This document shows positions 1 through 10,188 of a stretch of 27,669 nucleotides of DNA, in pieces. A program made the translations under genes and the position numbers. The number at the start of each line of letters is the position of its first letter. Position 1 is the stretch's first letter. The DNA comes from Phaeoceros laevis (Eukaryota; Anthocerotophyta; Anthocerotopsida; Notothyladales): contig JBNGIQ010009252.1 of NCBI GenBank assembly GCA_049999765.1, positions 1 to 27,669 on the forward strand, given 5' to 3'. The notes below the pieces were generated by a model. It was not told where the DNA came from. It searched no databases and worked only from the letters and a program-made list of their open reading frames with translations.

Positions 1-64
1 GTGCCACAAATTTTTCAACCTCTGGACTGGAAGGGAAATCTTCAAAACAGGTGCACGAGGTTTT

Positions 65-3000
65 ATGGACGCAGTTTCGCGGAAACAGGTTTTCGGACAT
101 CCGACACGGTGGTGGGACAGCAAACGGAGCAAGCCAACACCTCGGAATTCTGATTTCGAAAAGGAAGAGTCGGAGGTCGCCCTGTGGCAAAACAATTGGC
201 ACAAACCTGCTTGGGTTGATTCGCAGCTAGTGAGGTTGGACGCTGAGCTGAGGACGACTTCAGAGTCTGGATCCGCCGCAGTTCAAGGCCATGGAGCTTT
301 TGCAGCACACGAGGGACATTTGGGGGTCGGAATGTGCAAGAAACTGTGTGAGGATGGCCGGATTTCTGACGCTGTGGATGCTTTGGAGCAACTGGTGCAG
401 CGACGCTGCTATGTGCCATACAATCTCTTCTATCGTGTCCTCAAGAGATGCATCAAGGACAAGGACCTGGTATTGGGAAGACGCATCCATGCTCTCACTG
501 CTAAAAGCGGGTATGAAGGAGACGCATTTTTGGCCACCCACCTCATCGGCATGTACGCTTCTCATGGGAGGTTGGAGGAAGCAATGCGAGTGTTTACCCA
601 AGTGTCTACCCCGGACGCCTATAACTGGGCCACCATCATCTTGGCGTATGCTAGACATGGAGAGGGTGTCGGGGCCGGAGAGGCTATTCGACTGTATCGA
701 CAGATGTGCGACTCAACTACCGTTAAACCCGACGACCGTATCTATTCAGCAGTTTTGAAGGCTTGCGCAGCTGCGAGAGATTTGGTTGCCGGAAAGGAGG
801 TCCATGCCCACATTCTTGCAAGTGCACGAAAGCCAGATAGGTATGTTCAGGCTGGGCTGGTTAACATGTATGCAAAGTGCGGTAGCTTAGAGGCTGCTCG
901 TAAACTGTTCGACAAGCTTTCGAACAGGGATGTTGTAACGTGGACGGCTATGATTGCAGGGTATGCTCAGCAGGGGATGGGCCAGGAAGCCCTTGGCCTT
1001 TACAGGAGTATGCAGCAGGAGGGCCTCACTCCTCCCAATTCTGTTACGTATGTATGCCTGCTGCAGGCATGTGACGGTCTAGGTGTAGGAGCCCTTGATG
1101 CGGGAAAGCAGCTGCATGCACAGCTCAAAGAACAAGGACTGCAAGAGGATGCGGACCTAGGAGTCAGCTTGGTTCACATGTATGCCAAGTGCGGGAGCTT
1201 AGAGGATGCTCGCAGACTGTTCGAAACACTTTTGGACAAGGATGTTGTAACATGGACCGTGCTGATTGCAGGGTATGCTCAGCAGGGGATGGGTCAGGAA
1301 GCCCTTGGTCTTTACACGAGAATGCAACAGGAAGGCCTCACTCCTCCTGATTGTGTTACGTATGTGTGCCTCCTGCAGGCATGTGCCTGTGAAGGTGAGG
1401 GAGCTCTTCAGGAGGGAAAGCAGCTGCATGCACAGATTAAAGAACGAGGACTGCAAGAGGATGATGTTTTAGGAGTCAGCTTGGTTAACATGTATGCAAA
1501 GTGTGGTAGCTTAGAGGATGCTCGGATGCTTTTTGACGAACTTCCAGAGAGGAGTGTTGTTGCATGGAATGCAATGATTGCAGGGTGTGTTCTGCAGGGG
1601 ATGGTTCAGGAAGCTTTTAGTCTTTACAGGAGCATGGAACAGGCGGGCCTCACTCATCCCAATTCCTTTACTTACGTGGCCCTCCTGCAGGCATGTGCTA
1701 GCGTAGGTGTAGAAGCGCTTCATGATGGAAAGCAGCTGCATGCTCAGATAAAACAACGAGGGCTGCAGGAGGACGAAGTTGTGGGAGTCAGCGTGGTGAA
1801 CATGTATGCCAAGTGCGGTAGCTTAGTGGATGCTCGTGCACTGTTTAACAAACTTCCAAAGAGGAGCGTAGTAGCATGGAATGCAATCATTGCAGGTTAT
1901 GCTAAGCAGGGAATGGGTCAGGAAGCCCTTAGCCTTTACAGCAGTATGCAGCAGGAGGGCCTCACTCCTTCCAATTCTGTAACATATGTATGCCTGCTGC
2001 AGGCATGTGCCAATATAGGTGTAGAGGCTCTCGATGAGGGAAAGCAACTGCATTCCCTGATAAAAGAACAAGGGATCCCCGAGGATGGGGTTCTACGCAG
2101 CAGCTTGGTTAACATGTATTCAAAGTGTGGTAGCTTAGAGGATGCACGCAGAGTGTTCAACAATTTTTCAGACAGGGATGTTGTAACATGGACTGCGATG
2201 ATCGCAGGGTATGCTCAGCAGGGTATGGGTCAAGAAGCCCTTTGTCTTTACAAGAGTATGCAACAGGAAGGCCTCGCTCCCACTTCTGTTACATACGTAT
2301 GCCTGCTGCAGGCATGCGCCAGTGTAGGCGTAGGAGCTCTTTATGAGGGAAAGGAGCTGCATGCAGAGATAAGAGAACAAGGATTGCAAGAGGATGTGAT
2401 GTTAGGCGGTAGCTTGGTTAACATGTATGCGAAGTGTGGTAGCTTGAAGGAAGCTCGCAGCGTGCTTGACAAACTTCCAGAAAGGAATATTGTAGCATGT
2501 AATTCGATGCTTGCAGGGTATGCCCAGCAGGGAATGGGTCAGGAAGCTCTAAGTCTATACTGGAGTATGCAACATGAGGGCCTCACTCCTCCCAATTCTG
2601 TTACGTATGTATGCCTACTGCAGGCATGTGCCAGTGTAGGTGGAAGAGCTCTTGATGAGGGAAAGCAGCTGCATGCACAAATAAAACAGCAAACACTGCC
2701 AGAGGATGGCGTTCTAGGCGTGGCGTTGGTCAACATGTATGCAAAGTGTGGTAGCTTAGAGGATGCTCGCAGACAGTTCGAAAAACTTCCAAAAAGAAAT
2801 GTCGTAGCATGGAATGCAATAATTGCAGGGTATGCCCAGCAGGGGATGGGTTTGCAAGCTCTTAGTCTTTTCAGCAGTATGCAACAGGAAGGCCTCACTC
2901 CTGACTTTGTGACATATGTATGCCTGCTGCAGGCATGTGCCAGTGAAGGTGTAGGAGCTCTTTATGAGGGAAGGCGGTTCCATGGAATCATTAAAGGACA

Positions 3001-4669
3001 AGGACTGCAGGAGGAAGGGGTTTTAGGAGTCAGCTTGGTTAACATGTATGCAAAGTGTGGTAGCTTAGAGGATGCTCGCAGGCTGTTCGACAGACTTTCA
3101 GACAGGAATGTTGTAGCATGGAATACAATGATTGCTGGGTACGCTCAGCAGGGGATGGGTCAAGAAGCGCTTAGTCTCTACAGGAGTATGCAACAGGAAG
3201 GCCTCACTCCTCCCAATTCCGCTACTTATGTCAGCCTCCTGCAGGCATGTGCCAGTGTAGGTGTAGAAGCTCTTAACGAGGGAAAGCAGTTGCATGCACA
3301 GCTCAAAGAACGAGGACTGCATGAGGATCTGGTCCTAGGCGGCAGCTTGGTTAATATGTACGCTAAGTGTTGTAGCTTAGAGGATGCTCGTACACTATTC
3401 GACACACTTCCAGACAGAGATATTGTAACATGGACCGCAATGATTGCAGGGTATGCACATCAGGGGATGGGCCAAGAAGCCCTTAGCCTTTACAGCTGTA
3501 TGCAACAGGAGGGCCTCACTCCTCCCAATTCTATTACATATGTATGCGTGCTGCAGGCATGTGCTAGTGTAGGTGTAGGAGCTCTTCATGAGGGGAAGCA
3601 GCTGCATGCACAGATCAAAGAACGAGGACTCCAGGAGGACCGGGTGCTAGGGGGCAGCTTGGTTAACATGTATGTAAAGTGCGGTAGCTTGGAGGATGCT
3701 CGCCGACTGTTTGGCAAACTTGTACAGAGGAACGTCGTAGCATGGAATGCAATGATTACAGGGTATGCCCAGCAGGGAATGTGTCAGGAAGCCCTTAGTC
3801 TCTACAGCAGTATGCAGCGCGAAGACTTCACTCCTGATTCAGTAACGTATGTATGCCTGCTACAGGCATGTGCAGCTGTAGCAGGTCTGGATCTGGGAGA
3901 GCAGCTGCATGCAGAGATTGTGGAACGAGGGATGCAAGCTGATCGCATTGTGGGAGCAGCATTGGTACATATGTATGCAAAGTGTGGGAATATTTTTGCT
4001 TCACAGCAGGTATTTGATTCATTGCCTGAAAGAAGCATTGAGGCTTGGGGTGCACTAGTTAGCGGATATGCCCGCCAAGGAGATAGTCAGGCTGTTTTTG
4101 ATCTGCTGGACAGGATGAGATTGGAGGGCGTACACCCAAATGCGATCACTTTTCTTGGTGTGCTGACAGTATGCAGTCATGTGGGTCTAGTGGACAAGGG
4201 CCGACAGTACTTTGAGGCGATGACAAATTATGGCATCGGTGCAACGGTGGAGCACTTCATATGCATGGTCGATCTTTTGGGGCGTGCAGGTCACCTTGAT
4301 GAGGCGCTACAGATGGTCAGGGCCATGCCTTTTTCGCCTAACGATGCAGTGTGGCATACTCTTTTAGGCGCTTGCTGGAAGTGGAAACATGTCGAGATTG
4401 GGCAACATGCTTTCAAGGGTGCAGTTAGCGTGGATGAAAAAGATGCTGCCTCTTATGTGTTGATGTCCAATATTTATGCAAGCGCTCAGATGTGGGAGGC
4501 AGCAGAGGAGTTGCAGGCAAGGAGAATGAAACTGGGGGCATGGAAAAAGCCAGGTCAGAGCTGGTTGACTGACATGGGTGGAGTGGTGCACACGTTTCTT
4601 GTTGGAGACAAGAAGCTTTCTGAGAGTGAGGGTATCTATGCAAGCTGGAACAGCGAGTCCCCAAACTGA
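65..4669 (+). CDS. Giant PLS-class pentatricopeptide repeat protein with C-terminal E-type motifs
   Basis: PPR proteins of the PLS class bind organelle transcripts one base per repeat and usually direct C-to-U editing or processing in plastids or mitochondria. The 1534-residue frame has no intron. About twelve repeat sets of about 104 residues each contain a MYAKCGSLEDAR-type segment followed by VVAWNAMIAGYAQQGM, EALSLYRSMQQEGLTP, VTYVCLLQACA and EGKQLHAQIKE segments. Residues about 1428-1526 resemble E1/E2 motifs (VWHTLLGAC, then GVVHTFLVGDKKLSES). No DYW deaminase follows. Reading stops soon after IYA, and a one-base frameshift near 4640 seems likely because the -1 frame continues KLEQRVPKLNSEE to a stop at 4681-4683. 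The ATG at 65 is the first Met seen, but the frame is open to the window edge (from base 2), so the true start and organelle targeting peptide may lie upstream. Family certain; RNA target and organelle unknown. Confidence 0.93.
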   Translation: MDAVSRKQVFGHPTRWWDSKRSKPTPRNSDFEKEESEVALWQNNWHKPAWVDSQLVRLDAELRTTSESGSAAVQGHGAFAAHEGHLGVGMCKKLCEDGRISDAVDALEQLVQRRCYVPYNLFYRVLKRCIKDKDLVLGRRIHALTAKSGYEGDAFLATHLIGMYASHGRLEEAMRVFTQVSTPDAYNWATIILAYARHGEGVGAGEAIRLYRQMCDSTTVKPDDRIYSAVLKACAAARDLVAGKEVHAHILASARKPDRYVQAGLVNMYAKCGSLEAARKLFDKLSNRDVVTWTAMIAGYAQQGMGQEALGLYRSMQQEGLTPPNSVTYVCLLQACDGLGVGALDAGKQLHAQLKEQGLQEDADLGVSLVHMYAKCGSLEDARRLFETLLDKDVVTWTVLIAGYAQQGMGQEALGLYTRMQQEGLTPPDCVTYVCLLQACACEGEGALQEGKQLHAQIKERGLQEDDVLGVSLVNMYAKCGSLEDARMLFDELPERSVVAWNAMIAGCVLQGMVQEAFSLYRSMEQAGLTHPNSFTYVALLQACASVGVEALHDGKQLHAQIKQRGLQEDEVVGVSVVNMYAKCGSLVDARALFNKLPKRSVVAWNAIIAGYAKQGMGQEALSLYSSMQQEGLTPSNSVTYVCLLQACANIGVEALDEGKQLHSLIKEQGIPEDGVLRSSLVNMYSKCGSLEDARRVFNNFSDRDVVTWTAMIAGYAQQGMGQEALCLYKSMQQEGLAPTSVTYVCLLQACASVGVGALYEGKELHAEIREQGLQEDVMLGGSLVNMYAKCGSLKEARSVLDKLPERNIVACNSMLAGYAQQGMGQEALSLYWSMQHEGLTPPNSVTYVCLLQACASVGGRALDEGKQLHAQIKQQTLPEDGVLGVALVNMYAKCGSLEDARRQFEKLPKRNVVAWNAIIAGYAQQGMGLQALSLFSSMQQEGLTPDFVTYVCLLQACASEGVGALYEGRRFHGIIKGQGLQEEGVLGVSLVNMYAKCGSLEDARRLFDRLSDRNVVAWNTMIAGYAQQGMGQEALSLYRSMQQEGLTPPNSATYVSLLQACASVGVEALNEGKQLHAQLKERGLHEDLVLGGSLVNMYAKCCSLEDARTLFDTLPDRDIVTWTAMIAGYAHQGMGQEALSLYSCMQQEGLTPPNSITYVCVLQACASVGVGALHEGKQLHAQIKERGLQEDRVLGGSLVNMYVKCGSLEDARRLFGKLVQRNVVAWNAMITGYAQQGMCQEALSLYSSMQREDFTPDSVTYVCLLQACAAVAGLDLGEQLHAEIVERGMQADRIVGAALVHMYAKCGNIFASQQVFDSLPERSIEAWGALVSGYARQGDSQAVFDLLDRMRLEGVHPNAITFLGVLTVCSHVGLVDKGRQYFEAMTNYGIGATVEHFICMVDLLGRAGHLDEALQMVRAMPFSPNDAVWHTLLGACWKWKHVEIGQHAFKGAVSVDEKDAASYVLMSNIYASAQMWEAAEELQARRMKLGAWKKPGQSWLTDMGGVVHTFLVGDKKLSESEGIYASWNSESPN
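863..3990 (+). repeat. Intragenic tandem array of about 312-bp PPR units
   Basis: Within the PPR gene the landmark AACATGTATGCAAAGTG or a close variant recurs at 863, 1175, 1487, 1799, 2111, 2420, 2732, 3041, 3353, 3665 and about 3967. Spacings are 312, 312, 312, 312, 309, 312, 309, 312, 312 and about 302 bp. Each unit is one P-L-S triplet set. The 309-bp steps drop one codon in the TPP(N)S segment. Units are highly similar at the nucleotide level, including synonymous sites, which indicates recent expansion or gene conversion. Confidence 0.92.
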
Positions 4670-5084
4670 ACAGTGAGGAGTGAGGCAATGGTTAATACGA
4701 ACATTAGTTGTTGAAGTACCAGAACCGAGCAGTTGATCTTAAGAGTAAGGAAAGAAGTCCGATAAGGTCTAATTAATTACTCGATACAGGCGAAGGTGGC
4801 TGACGAGAAGTCATAAAATCACAACGGATGAAGAAGCCTCATCTTACGAACCTAACCGTTCTAGACGTAACATCTCTATAATGAGTCTCTAATGTGCATT
4901 TCACCTCTAATGGTTTGAAGAGATGTTTGGCATACCATCCGAAGATTGTGAACCTACATGCAAGTCGGGTCCGATCTGTGTAAGATAAGCCATAGGTATT
5001 AGGAAAGATGCACTTAGACAAGAATACAAAATCCTAATAGTGGGTGTTGTTTAGCATAAGCCCTAGGTACAAAAAAGGACACGA
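4670..5084. other. Intergenic, 3' flank of the PPR gene
   Basis: No coding potential or recognisable element is visible beyond the short out-of-frame continuation of the PPR gene (to 4683). No remnant of a DYW domain could be read here in any frame. Confidence 0.6.
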
Positions 5085-5772
5085 AATCCAGATTTCGGCT
5101 AGATTTCGGGTCGGAAATCTGGATTTCGGGTCGGAAATCTGGATTTCAACCCTTTCGGAGAGACTGATGAGTTGGCACAACTTTGGTGCAGCTTTGGATG
5201 AAAGCCAAGCTTAGGTGGCTCCGACTTGGCGCCTAAATGTGGCAAGGGCGAAAGCTCTTTTTTTCCAAATTGAGCTTTCGACAATATGTGGTGCATGCAC
5301 CACATTTTGTCGAAATCTGGCCGAAATCTGTTGGCTTCAGATTTCAAATTGACGTGGCATACGAAACCTGAATTTTTATTTTGGACCCTTACGGACAGGC
5401 CACAAAATCCGAAATCTGGATTTCAACCAGCTTTGGTCGAAATCCTCCTTGGACAGGCTGATGAGCTGGCACAACTTTGGACGAAAGCCAAGCTCAAGTG
5501 GCTCCGACATGGCGCCTACGTGGCAAGGGCGAAAGCTCTTTTTTTCCAAATCCAGCTTTCGACGAAATGTGGTGCATGCACCACATTTTGTCGAAATCTG
5601 GCCGAAATCTGCGGGCTCCAAATTTTGCAAATTGATGTGGCACGTGAAATTTGATTTTCATTTTGAAATCTAGCTTTCAACAAAATCCGAGCTTTGGCTT
5701 GTCCCTAAGGGTCCTTTGAAATCTAGCTTTCAAAAAAATGGAAGCTTTGGCATGTCCGTAAGGGTCCAAAGT
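5085..5772. repeat. Tandem and inverted repeat cluster with two 40-bp near-palindromes
   Basis: The segment begins with short repeats of GGAAATCTGGATTTC (5085-5150). Two direct copies of a unit of roughly 280-295 bp follow, about 5157-5450 and 5451-5700, sharing blocks such as TGGCACAACTTTGG, GTGGCTCCGAC, GGCAAGGGCGAAAGCTC and GGCCGAAATCTG. Each copy holds a 40-bp palindrome centred on GTGGTGCATGCACCAC (5276-5315 and 5557-5596), each with a single mismatched pair. The GGACCCTTACGGACAG block in copy 1 reappears inverted near 5750-5770. This looks like non-coding repetitive DNA, possibly a decayed non-autonomous transposon cluster. No transposase is visible. Confidence 0.85.
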
Positions 5773-6877
5773 TGCACCATAAATTATTAAAATATTTGCA
5801 AGCAAAAAAGGATCCAAGAGTAGCAAGACCATGCAAAGTGCAAAGAATGAGTAAAACTCAATAAATCTAGTAGTAATCATAAATCAAGCCCTACAGCATC
5901 CCCACCAGATCTACAGCTCATATCAGATCATCAATGATGAGATCTACAGCTCATATATGTGTTGTAGATCATCAACATCCGGACTTGGATTGAGGATGTG
6001 AATCATGTGATAGTAATAAATACATACATACAAGTTATACATCAAAGTTAGGTCCTATGACTCCTGTAGATGTATCCTGAGATGGATAACAACTTTGGGG
6101 TTAAGGTCTCTGGGGTCGGCTGAGAACGCAGTCCCGGTGAGGCAACTCCAGGCTTTCAAAGGTTGCTACTTATGTTCTTTCTATTCTGATTTCTACTCAA
6201 TACTCAGTTCTCAATACTCAGGACCGTCAGCTGTCGCGCTTCACGGTCGTAGCCCCAAAGGGTCGATTTGAAGCACCTCGCGGTTGTAGCCCCAACAGGT
6301 TCTGGATGGGGGCTCCCGGTTGCTGCCTAAAAATCCCGGGACTGGGCTCCCGGTCGCCGGTCGAAATACGTGGCGGGGTGTTCAATTCCCGTGCGGAGTT
6401 GGCTCAACACCATAAACAATACTGTCTGATTGGAGTCCATCTTTCCAACGTGGGATGTGTGTGCTGCGTACCTGTCACTACTGCGTGTCAGTGGTAATTA
6501 CTTTACTCGGCTCTGTCTGCCTTTGCCAGAAACGCCAGGCAGTCGGGGACTGAACTCCCGAGAGGCAGAGAGAGGCCCCGGCATATTTTCACCGGGGTCC
6601 GGGGGCTGATAGGAGGAGCGTGAGGAGAACGTGCATCGGTGCTCGCGGCTCAGAAAACGCGGATCCGAGCAGCCTACGTAGACTAGTTCCAGATCTTGGC
6701 CGGGCCGTGTCACTCGAGTTCTTGGTCTTTTCTCAAGGATTTCATCGCAAGGGCAGGAGCTGGGGTTTGAGCAAGGCAATGCGTCTGACTTCGCATCGCA
6801 CCATGTAGAGGCGGCGGAGCTGTGCACTGCGCCAGATCTGTTGTTTTGGATAGGCGGTGGAGTCTCAAGGCTGGTAC
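5773..6877 (+). other. Intergenic and upstream/5' leader region of the TMN7-like gene
   Basis: No convincing coding exon. It contains short direct repeats (GATCTACAGCTCATAT at about 5909 and 5940; a TAGCCCCAA-containing repeat at about 6250 and 6285; GGCTCCCGGT at about 6310 and 6346). GC content rises from about 6100 onward, consistent with a promoter and leader. The transcription start cannot be placed. Confidence 0.5.
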
Positions 6878-9198
6878 ATGATGGGGCGCATAGACGCTGC
6901 TCTGGCCGTGGCCTGCTTGCTATGCCTGGCCGTGGCGGCAAATGGCTTCTACCTGCCTGGCAGCTACCCGGTGCCCCGGGAGAAGAATACCGAGCTCTGG
7001 GCCAAAGTCAATTCTTTGACGTCCATCGAGACAGAGCTGCCGTACAGCTACTACAGTCTCCCATTTTGCAAGCCCAGCAAGGGAGTGGAGAAGGCAGCAG
7101 AGAACCTTGGGGAGTTGCTGATGGGGGATCAGATCGAGAGCTCTCCCTACAAGTTTCTCATGCAGGTGAACCAGGAGGCGGTGAAGCTGTGCGTGACCGA
7201 GCCACTGCGTGAGGATGACGTGAAGGCCTTCAAGCAGCGGATTGATGACTACTATCAGGTGCGTAACCCCTACTTCAGGTGCCACTGAGTCTTGTCGTGT
7301 CAGAAAAGGTCCGGATCACATCTGAGGCTATAGCTGTCACTTGCGAAAGCAGCCTCCTTCAACTTCTTGTGGTAGGTCGGCGTTGATAGGACTGCAGTCA
7401 GAGATCTCTTATTTTCTAGGTCTCTTTTCTTTCCGCAGCTAAGGTGTAGGATGTAGTGTTTTGGTTGTGTTGGCAGCTGTAGCCTCTCCTTTTGTGTGAT
7501 AGGAAATTGCTACTCCTTGATCTTTTTGCGCTGTTGCTGCTTTGACCTGTTAACCCGAACGCTTGAGCTGACTCATGGAAATCTGGGTGTGTTCATTATC
7601 AGGTGAACCTCATCTTGGATAATCTTCCTGTTATCCGGTACACCGTGTCCCGTGAGTCCATGGAGCCCCTTCAGTGGACAGGTTTCCCTATTGGCTATTT
7701 TATAAACGACAAGGAGACAAAGTTCCACTACATCTACAATCACCTCACGTTCAAGATCAAATATCATAACTATGAAAATACAGGGAGGGACAACATTATG
7801 TCCACGGGTGATGGGTTTGACGCAGTTGGTGCACTGGAAGTGAACAAGACAGGAGCAATGGTGGTTGGGTTTGAAGTTGAACAATGCAGTATTGCAAGGG
7901 ATCCTGCGGAAGCCGACAAAGCACAGCCGTATGAGTCTTTAACTTCCCTGCCGTGCTCCGCATCTAATCCTCAGCAGGTCAAAGCGGGTGAACGCATTGT
8001 GTTCACTTATGATGTTGTCTGGGTGGAAAGTGACATCCGTTGGCCCAGCCGGTGGGATGCCTACCTGAAAATGGAGGGGGCTAGAGTTCACTGGTTTTCA
8101 ATTCTCAACTCCCTCATGGTTATATCCTTTTTGGCTGGTATTGTCTTTGTGATCTTTCTGAGAACAGTCCGCAGAGACCTAACAAAGTATGAGGAGCTGG
8201 ACAAGGAGGCACAGGCACAGATGAATGAAGAGCTGTCTGGCTGGAAGCTTGTCGTAGGAGATGTGTTTAGGCCTCCTACAAATCCTGGCCTTTTATGCAT
8301 TATGGTTGGAGATGGTGTGCAAATCACTGGCATGGCCATTGTGACAATACTTTTTGCTGCCTTTGGATTCATGTCACCAGCATCAAGGGGTATGCTACTC
8401 ACTGGCATGGTTTTCCTTTATCTGTTTTTGGGAGTGCTGGCAGGATACGTGGCTGCAAGACTCTGGAAGACCTTGAAGGGTGGGGACTCCACCGGATGGA
8501 GATCTATTTCTTGGAGAGTAGCTTCATTTTTCCCTGGAATCACCTTCACAATTCTCACTCTGCTGAACTTCCTGCTCTGGTCCAATGGCAGTACAGGAGC
8601 TATCCCTCTGTATCTCTTCTTTTTGCTATTTGCCATGTGGTTTGGTATATCAGTCCCTTTGACCCTACTCGGGGGATTCATTGGTGCCAGAGCTGAGGCA
8701 GTATCATTTCCAGTACGCACCAACCAAATTCCTCGAGAAGTGCCGCCCCAGAAGTATCCATCTTGGCTACTGGTTCTTGGTGCTGGAACACTACCATTTG
8801 GAACCCTCTTCATCGAGCTGTTCTTCATCCTGTCCAGCATGTGGCTAGGGAGAGTATATTATGTGTTCGGCTTTCTATTTGTAGTCCTGGTACTGCTGGT
8901 TATAGTCTGCGCTGAGGTATCTGTGGTTCTCACATATATGCACCTATGTGTGGAGGACTGGCGCTGGTGGTGGAAGTCCTTCTTTGCATCAGGCTCGGTG
9001 GCTCTCTATGTTTTCTTGTACTCTCTGAACTACCTGGTGTTCGATCTGCACAGTCTCAGTGGTCCTGTTTCTGCAGTTCTGTACATCGGGTATTCAGTGC
9101 TGATGGTGCTTGCCATTATGCTGGCGACTGGTACCATAGGTTTCTTAGCGTCTTTCTATTTCGTTCATTATCTCTTTTCTTCTGTAAAGCTGGACTAG
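6878..9198 (+). CDS. Transmembrane 9 superfamily (nonaspanin/EMP70) protein, TMN7-like
   Basis: Nonaspanins are Golgi/endosomal membrane proteins that help sort membrane proteins with glycine-rich transmembrane segments. Exons are 6878-7258 and 7603-9198, with a 344-bp GT-AG intron joined in phase 0 at DDYYQ/VNLILDNLP, giving 658 residues, the usual family length. The first Met pair is at 6878/6881; the preceding in-frame GTG at 6857 is not a start. Residues 1-24 form a signal peptide ending before FYLPGSYPVP, a conserved nonaspanin start. A luminal domain follows to about residue 288 (RWPSRWDAYLKMEG), then nine hydrophobic segments beginning at WFSILNSLMV. Conserved GDVFRPP, TNQIPREVP and CVEDWRWWWKSF blocks are present. 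The C-terminus VKLD fits the KXD/E Golgi-retention signal of plant TMN proteins. The sequence is very close to the Arabidopsis TMN7 type from memory of that family. Confidence 0.96.
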
Positions 9199-10188
9199 GA
9201 GATTAGGGTTAGAGCAACAACAGAACCTGGCTTGCTTGACAGTCTTATTCTGGAATCGTCTAGCCGTCTTTTGCAGAAGGAAGCTAGCCGTGTGCGGCCA
9301 GTGAGTGGCGCAAGATCTTAGGGCTCCTCTGGAAAGAACGTGAGCTTTGTAGATTGAGCTTTCTGCCTTTTCCAGGGCACTGTTCCGTGGAACAGTATAG
9401 GCGTCCTGGGCTACATTTCATTTCAATCCAGTGATACTCTTTTGAGTCTTGACTACAGAAGCTTGTTAATGAGAGGTGGTTCGTGATCATGCTTTTTGAA
9501 CTTTGAATGACAAAACATGTGCAGGGCGTTGGTGTAGCATGTTCCCTGAGACTGTCGACACTTAGTTTCCCGGCTGGCTATTAAGTCAGGTCCAACGCCT
9601 CGAATAGGTCGCCGTACGTTATTTTGAACCCGAGTGCATGTTATGTGCCACCTCAGCCATGTATTCCGAATCGTGACTTCAATCGTCTTCGCTAGCAAGG
9701 AACAAATCGTATTCGGGTAAACATGTGAAACCACTACCTACATACCAGGCGACGGGAAGAAATCTCAGAAAATCTCTCCTTCAGTTCCCGGGATGCAAAT
9801 CGGGCCATGGCAGCGCTAGGCTGCCTGCTCCCTTCCTCTCCTGCTTGTGCAGTTCTGATGAGTTCATCTTGGCCAGAGGACGCTCGCACTGTCAACCGCG
9901 CTCCTGTTCTTAGCGGCAGGGGCAGTGCCAGCAGCGGGCGGACAAGCAGAACGGGTTCTTTGTTGGACGAAATATCCTCCCGAACCCGCATTGCCGTCGT
10001 GAATCGCAGGGCAAGCAAACTTGGTCCACCAGGCCTTGATCGTCAACCTGGAGCCCGTCGCATCACGGTCTCACTCTGCATTTCTGCTGCTCTGGTGCTG
10101 CAGACCGTTGTCTTTCGATTCTCGTCATTTATGTGCCACAATTGCGTGGTAGAGACAGGGTTCTGCAGCGGGGAAGGACCGCCAGAAA
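9199..10188. other. Intergenic between TMN7-like and deacetylase genes
   Basis: 9199-9740 holds the TMN7-like 3' flank with nothing else recognised. 9746-10188 is GC-rich and open on both strands. One minus-strand frame (10018 down to 9746) looks like a plastid transit peptide followed by a consensus donor; see findings. A plus-strand frame from 9807 is also open but is out of phase with the deacetylase exons. Expression of either is unproven. Confidence 0.5.

Noticed and set aside
1199-4055. Many minus-strand open frames of 70-120 codons inside the PPR gene
   Set aside because: They recur with the 312-bp period and are antisense shadows of the same repeated coding sequence.
4670-5084. Search for a DYW deaminase remnant after the PPR E region
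   Set aside because: No HSEKLA-like or DYW-like sequence could be read in any frame.
6385-6410. T-loop-like GTGTTCAATTCCC near the TMN7-like promoter
   Set aside because: No matching box A, stems or tail; too short to call a tRNA or SINE.
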